From contig CAZVPF010000052.1 of assembly GCA_964628195.1 (NCBI GenBank), positions 1 to 17,753 of the forward strand: a DNA stretch of 17,753 nucleotides, read 5' to 3'. The DNA comes from CAZVPF01 sp964628195. Its GTDB lineage: Bacteria; Planctomycetota; Phycisphaerae; Sedimentisphaerales; Anaerohalosphaeraceae. The position numbers and the translations under genes are program-made. Every line of letters starts with the position of its first letter. Within the stretch, counting starts at the first letter, position 1. Below the pieces are notes generated by a model that worked only from the letters and a program-made list of their open reading frames with translations, did not search any database and was not told the origin of the DNA. Below, one piece after another: positions 13,798 through 17,753 of this stretch.

Positions 13798-14655
13798 TCA
13801 GGGGACTTTTCTGATGGAGGCGGCGATGGCCTCTCTGTCGACTTTTTCGAGAACATTCAACCAGTTTGCCCAAGCCTGGGTGTAGACCTCGCCGGAGAAC
13901 AGGAAGCCGTCATTGTGACAGCCGAATATTTCGGTGAACTCCCGTGGTTCGCGGGCCGCGTCGTATAGCCTGAGTCCGAACTCGAAAGGGACAAGCTCGT
14001 CGGTTCGTGAATGTATTACATGCACGGGACAGCGGACCTTACGGACGTGTTCAAGGGTGTTATAGCTGAAGCAGGCGAACAGCCGGACGGGCATATATGG
14101 ATAGAATTTTTTTCCCATGTCGACGTATGATGTAAATGCGCTTTCAATCACCAGACCGGCAGGTGAGACGTTAGAGGCAAGCTGTGATGCTACGGCACCG
14201 CCGAGCGAACGGCCGAATATGATTATCCGTGAGGGGTCGATTCCTCTTTTTTCGGTCAGCCAGTCCCATGCGGCTCGGGCGTCGAGGTATGTGCCCTGCT
14301 CGGTTGGCTTGCCTTTCGAGCTGCCGTATCCGCGGTAATCGAAAATAAAGACGTCGAGATTAAGTTCGTTGAGCAGGTTTATCGTATCGAGCCTGTGGGC
14401 AATGTTTCCGCCGTTGCCGTGGCAGAACAGGACGGTGTACTTGCTTTTCTCGGCGGGGACCCACCAGGCAGAGAGCTTAATGCCGTCATCGGCGCGGAAC
14501 AATATTTTCTCGTATGCAAGATCAATATCGCCGGGATTGTAGGTTACGTCCTTTACGGGGTGGTAGAGAAAGGAGGGCTGCATGAAGAACAGTGACCAGC
14601 CGAGGATAGAGTACGCGATCACAAATACAATAAGTATCGACCATATAATTGACAT
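13798..14655 (-). CDS. Membrane-anchored alpha/beta hydrolase (YfhR/Bem46-like)
   Basis: The product has 285 residues. An N-terminal hydrophobic anchor (about 2-24) precedes a serine-hydrolase fold. The oxyanion-loop motif is HGNGGN (79-84) and the nucleophile elbow GRSLGG has Ser150. The likely acid is Asp219 in HSRTDELVPF, and the base is His247 in GCHNDGF. DYRGYGSSKG (106-115) is a further family mark. The fold and anchor match COG1073-type hydrolases such as E. coli YfhR and eukaryotic ABHD13/Bem46, whose substrates are mostly unknown; a lipid or acyl ester is plausible. The start at 14655 is chosen because it puts the anchor at the N-terminus. The frame stays open to 14790, but those extra 45 residues look non-coding. 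It is upstream of the mechanosensitive channel in a likely operon and divergent from ispG. Confidence 0.85.
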   Translation of the reverse strand: MSIIWSILIVFVIAYSILGWSLFFMQPSFLYHPVKDVTYNPGDIDLAYEKILFRADDGIKLSAWWVPAEKSKYTVLFCHGNGGNIAHRLDTINLLNELNLDVFIFDYRGYGSSKGKPTEQGTYLDARAAWDWLTEKRGIDPSRIIIFGRSLGGAVASQLASNVSPAGLVIESAFTSYVDMGKKFYPYMPVRLFACFSYNTLEHVRKVRCPVHVIHSRTDELVPFEFGLRLYDAAREPREFTEIFGCHNDGFLFSGEVYTQAWANWLNVLEKVDREAIAASIRKVP

Positions 14656-14777
14656 TTTTTGCCCGCTGATTAACATTGTCGCTCGACCGGTAGGCCGGTT
14701 TAACAGCCGCAGAAAGATGACGGCACTTCCATTTAGTGTCTTAGGCCGGGAAAAGGCACAGGACCGGAGCATTTTAG

Positions 14778-14806
14778 TTGATATCGGCATTATTACAAGC
14801 TAAAAT
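14778..14806 (+). promoter_or_regulatory. Near-consensus promoter of ispG
   Basis: TTGATA (14778-14783) and TAAAAT (14801-14806) are separated by exactly 17 nt. The -10 box ends 6 nt before the ATG at 14813, so transcription should start at or next to the start codon. Confidence 0.6.
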
Positions 14807-14812
14807 TCATAA

Positions 14813-15871
14813 ATGATCCAAAGAAGGCAGACAAAAAAGGTAATGGTCGGAAATGTGCCGCTGGGCTGCGGCCATGAGATCGTCGTTCAGACGATGACGA
14901 AGGTATTCACGCGGGACGTCGAGGCGTGCGTCAGGCAGATACGCAAAGTTGTCAAGGCAGGTGCGGGGCTGGTGCGGGTGGCTGTTCCGACAAGGGCTGA
15001 TACGCGGGCGCTGGCGAAGATAATCGAGCGGGTTGATGTACCGATAATCGCAGACGTGCATTTTTCGCGCGACCGGGCGATAGAGGCCATAGAAGCAGGC
15101 GCGGCGAAGATACGGCTGAACCCCGGCAATATCAAGGACCCGGGGCATGTGGCCGAGATAATCGCAGCGGCCAAGGCCAACAGCGTCGCGATACGGGTGG
15201 GGGTAAACGAGGCGAGTATCCGCGACCTTAAGGGCGGGGATATTGCCCCGCGTAAGCGCGTGGAGCTTATGGTAAAGGAGATGGCGGGGTATCTTAAAAT
15301 GTTCAGGCGGCGCAAGTTTGAAGATATTGTGCTAAGCGCGAAAAGCGCCGATACGCTGAGGACAATAGAGGTTAACCGCGAGATGGCAAAACAGTTTGAG
15401 TTTCCGATGCACCTGGGGCTGACGCATGCGGGGCTGGTGGAAGATGCTCTGGTGCCGTCGGCGGCGGCGATCGGGTGTCTGCTTGCCGAGGGGATAGGGG
15501 ACACTATACGCGTGAGCATAGCGGGCGAGCCGGTTAAGGAAGTTGAGATCGGGCGGGCGATATTAAAGGCACTGGGGCTGCTTGAGGAGGGAAAGCCGGA
15601 GCTTATTGTATGCCCGACGTGCGGCAGGTGCGAGGTGGACGTGGTTTCGCTTGCGAAAAAGGTGAGGCGAGAGCTTGCGAAGTTGGACAGGCCGGTGCGC
15701 GTGGCTGTGATGGGATGCGTGGTGAACGGGCCGGGCGAGGCGGCTGACGCGGATATCGCCGTATGCGCAGCCAAGGGCAAGGGGTTTCTTTACCGCGGGG
15801 GAAAGAAGATCGCGACAGTGCCGGAGGCTGAGCTAATGGCAGCGCTGGCGAAAGAGATGCAGAATATTTAA
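14813..15871 (+). CDS. ispG: 4-hydroxy-3-methylbut-2-en-1-yl diphosphate synthase (IspG/GcpE)
   Basis: This 352-residue protein is the short bacterial form (E. coli 372). IspG is a [4Fe-4S] enzyme that turns MEcPP into HMBPP in the MEP isoprenoid pathway. The N-terminal TIM-barrel part begins RRQTKKVMVGNVPLG and includes QTMTK (26-30), IIADVHF (78-84), KIRLNPGNI (99-107) and RVGVNEASI (128-136). The C-terminal cluster domain holds CPTCGRCEVDV with Cys267 and Cys270, then GCVVNGPGEA with Cys302 and Glu309, the expected ligands. An additional Cys273 is present. The start at 14813 preserves the family N-terminus; there is no Shine-Dalgarno and no room for a leader after the promoter. The gene is visibly GC-rich compared with its right-hand neighbour. 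It stands alone. Confidence 0.97.
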   Translation: MIQRRQTKKVMVGNVPLGCGHEIVVQTMTKVFTRDVEACVRQIRKVVKAGAGLVRVAVPTRADTRALAKIIERVDVPIIADVHFSRDRAIEAIEAGAAKIRLNPGNIKDPGHVAEIIAAAKANSVAIRVGVNEASIRDLKGGDIAPRKRVELMVKEMAGYLKMFRRRKFEDIVLSAKSADTLRTIEVNREMAKQFEFPMHLGLTHAGLVEDALVPSAAAIGCLLAEGIGDTIRVSIAGEPVKEVEIGRAILKALGLLEEGKPELIVCPTCGRCEVDVVSLAKKVRRELAKLDRPVRVAVMGCVVNGPGEAADADIAVCAAKGKGFLYRGGKKIATVPEAELMAALAKEMQNI

Positions 15872-16081
15872 CGGCTCAAAACTCGGTGAATTGGCCATGT
15901 TTTTCAGACCGGTGTTGACTGGGGCGGCGAAAGAAAGTATAGGCAGAAAAAGATACCTGCCGGGCCTGAAAAATCGGACCCTTAAATATAAGAATACAAT
16001 ACCATTCTATTCCAGAAACCTCTCAACTTATATGGACCAAATTCCAGTGAGCGGCGCATTTCTTATCCCATATTTACCGTC

Positions 16082-17753
16082 TTATTTTAGCCAGTTCTCA
16101 GCAAGTATCTTTATATCATATAAATCAAAAACTGAATCCTCATTCAGGTCAAATGAATTATGGTAGTTATTCATATTCGACCATGCTGTTGACAGGTAAG
16201 AATAATCTATGAAGTTCACTCCGTCAGGACAAGCAATATCACCACTATAGTATTGCATATTCAGTTGAGGGTATTGCATCCCTTCACAGCATAACCGCCA
16301 TACATCGTTTGTTCCATTTACAGCTTCCTCTAAAAAATCCCATCCCGCATCGGTAAAATTGGATATGGTCATCATCTGGGCAGTGGTTTTACCGACTGCA
16401 CCATAGTTTATATCATCTTCTAAGCCTACCCCTGATGTGTTTACATCCCAGAAACAGCTGATAATGCTGCCAGACCAATCTTTTCCGCAAAAACCGCCTA
16501 CATAATCATCACCTCGACTTACCAAACCAGTAGAATAACAGTCCTTTATTATTCCATAATAATTATATCCTATCAAACCGCCAACATAATCTGATGAATA
16601 TGCTCCAGCCATTATAGAGGAATGTGAATAAGAAACTTCGATATTACCCTCATCATTATAACCGCATAACCCACCTAAATAATCGGAGTAATAACCGGTT
16701 ACTAAACCATTGCTGTAAGAAATTGTAATAGTACCGCTATTGTATCCGCATAAGCCACCCGCATAATCCGAAAATGACCCGCCTTTCACATCAGCAGTAC
16801 TGTAACAGCTTTTGATTAAATTATTATTCTTTCCGCATAAACCCCCAACACACCCATCATTATTTGATCCTGTAGTTGAAACTTTTCCCAAAGAATTACA
16901 GGAGAAAATATAGTTGACATTCTCGCCGGATATTCCCCCTACAAATTGATCCCCTGTAACCTCTGCATTTGAAGAGGTCTGACTAATAGTGCCATAATTT
17001 ATACCTGTGACATTTCCTACCCATCTGCTCCCATTTACTTCAACATATGAATGACTGTTGGTTATCAAATCATAATTTCTTCCCGAAATACCTCCTACAA
17101 ACTCTATCCCTGTCACTTCACCAATTAATTGACAACTATTAATTGTTCCATAATTGTATCCTGTCAACCCACCAATACAATCATCTGATCCTGAAACTGA
17201 TATATTTTCAATTTTAAGATTATTAACTGAACCGTATAATTTTCTGAAAAACCCAAGATTGCCTTGCCCGTTAATATTCAAATTAAATATCGAATTGCCA
17301 TTTCCATTTAAATTGCCACCAAAGGGCTCCACAATAAGTGCTTCAGCGTATAATGCACTATTCAGATCAATATCATTAATCAAACTATAGTTCCCCATGC
17401 GAAGATTAGTGTTAGATTTGAATTCCATTAAATCATTATAATCTGAAATTATAAATGGGTCCCCAGGGTAACCAGTTCCAGCAAGAGTAGTAATAATTGC
17501 ATCAAGAACATAAGGGGCAGCGAAACCGGGTTCTTCCTGCCAACTCAGTCTTGGCATATATCCCTGGTTAATTGACCATATGTCGTCTAAACCGTCATTA
17601 GGATCACTTGAAAAATCAAATCCAGAAAAACTATATTGACTTTGCAACTGTTCGTCGTCAAGAGCTAAACCACAATCATTATCAAGTCCGCCGTAAATAT
17701 AAAAATAACTATCTGTTACTTGACCATCGTTGTAATCGTGACCGACTAAGCCT
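16082..17753 (-). CDS. GLUG-repeat exported protein with dockerin-like C-terminus, 5' part outside the window
   Basis: The frame is open from the window end to the stop at 16082, giving 556 visible residues and no start. An in-frame TTG at 17647 is internal because the coding pattern continues upstream (GLVGHDYNDGQVTDSYF). A second block has a lead-in (DPFIISDYNDLMEF, YSLINDIDLN, GGNLNGNGNSIFNLN) and about nine GLUG repeats of the GGLxGYNxGxIxxSYSxGxVxG type (about 17170-16420). Next comes the tail GKTTAQMMTISNFTDAGWDF, and then a dockerin-like end with CPDGVNFIDYSYLSTAW and DLNEDSVFDLYDIKILAENW. A partial first block ends at about 17530 with a similar IWSINQGYMPRLSW tail, so two tandem blocks are present. 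GLUG arrays form repeat-rich surface or secreted proteins such as adhesin-like molecules; a function is not assignable. The gene is clearly AT-rich. Confidence 0.85.
   Translation of the reverse strand, partial: GLVGHDYNDGQVTDSYFYIYGGLDNDCGLALDDEQLQSQYSFSGFDFSSDPNDGLDDIWSINQGYMPRLSWQEEPGFAAPYVLDAIITTLAGTGYPGDPFIISDYNDLMEFKSNTNLRMGNYSLINDIDLNSALYAEALIVEPFGGNLNGNGNSIFNLNINGQGNLGFFRKLYGSVNNLKIENISVSGSDDCIGGLTGYNYGTINSCQLIGEVTGIEFVGGISGRNYDLITNSHSYVEVNGSRWVGNVTGINYGTISQTSSNAEVTGDQFVGGISGENVNYIFSCNSLGKVSTTGSNNDGCVGGLCGKNNNLIKSCYSTADVKGGSFSDYAGGLCGYNSGTITISYSNGLVTGYYSDYLGGLCGYNDEGNIEVSYSHSSIMAGAYSSDYVGGLIGYNYYGIIKDCYSTGLVSRGDDYVGGFCGKDWSGSIISCFWDVNTSGVGLEDDINYGAVGKTTAQMMTISNFTDAGWDFLEEAVNGTNDVWRLCCEGMQYPQLNMQYYSGDIACPDGVNFIDYSYLSTAWSNMNNYHNSFDLNEDSVFDLYDIKILAENWLK

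Noticed and set aside
14887..15780. Minus-strand open frame (297 codons) across ispG
   Set aside because: It is antisense to a certain ispG; Ser/Ala/Thr-rich translation is typical of a shadow frame in GC-rich DNA.
15891..16166. Short plus-strand frame between ispG and the GLUG gene
   Set aside because: It overlaps the end of the GLUG gene antisense, has no ribosome binding site and shows no motif. The rest of 15872-16081 shows nothing I can name.

Overview
The window looks like a chromosomal segment from a planctomycete, most likely of the Phycisphaerae / Sedimentisphaerales type. This is inferred from protein style, since no rRNA is present. The clues are two large secreted proteins ending in planctomycete-style dockerin-like calcium-loop repeats (one with GEVED-type domains, one with GLUG repeats), an excisionase-type helix-turn-helix fused to a receiver-like domain, an FG-GAP/ASPIC propeller protein, and a bacterial core of RNase Y, YmdB, ExoVII and IspG. 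There are no mobile elements, CRISPR arrays or phage genes.

Layout. 1-53 is the 3' part of a tRNA-Ala(GGC). 202-645 (-) is a small PAS-domain protein, divergent from 827-2287 (+), a secreted seven-repeat FG-GAP/ASPIC propeller. 2306-4058 (-) is an exonuclease VII cluster in the order xseA, tRNA-Leu(UAG), xseB, with the tRNA between the two subunit genes. Divergent from it, 4220-4564 (+) is an orphan, degenerate receiver-like protein. A hairpin terminator at 4592-4617 separates it from a 1218-residue modular exported protein (4652-8308, -). Then come ymdB and rny (8621-11090, -), a conserved RNA-turnover gene pair. A 779-bp gene-free stretch (11091-11869) follows. It holds a consensus -10 box and several hairpins on the rny strand, so it may be a long structured leader or an unrecognised ncRNA.

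11870-12448 (+) encodes an excisionase-type HTH fused to a pseudo-receiver with Asn at the phospho-acceptor position. It converges on an operon-like pair (-): a membrane-anchored alpha/beta hydrolase and a YbdG-type mechanosensitive channel. 14813-15871 (+) is ispG, with a near-consensus promoter placed so that transcription would begin at about the start codon, which suggests a leaderless mRNA. The right end (16082-17753, -) is the C-terminal part of a GLUG-repeat exported protein whose start lies outside the window.

How the genes fit together. RNase Y/YmdB and ExoVII are nucleic-acid turnover enzymes, and IspG makes isoprenoid precursors. The three exported proteins (FG-GAP/ASPIC, GEVED-dockerin, GLUG-dockerin) are probably cell-surface or extracellular parts. 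The three small sensory-type proteins (PAS alone, pseudo-REC alone, HTH-pseudo-REC) lack kinase partners here and appear to work by protein or ligand binding rather than canonical phosphotransfer. I did not find a complete, clearly new multi-gene system. The strongest leads are the HTH-pseudo-receiver regulator, the structured region upstream of rny, the tRNA inside the xse cluster and the triplicated module in the 1218-residue protein.
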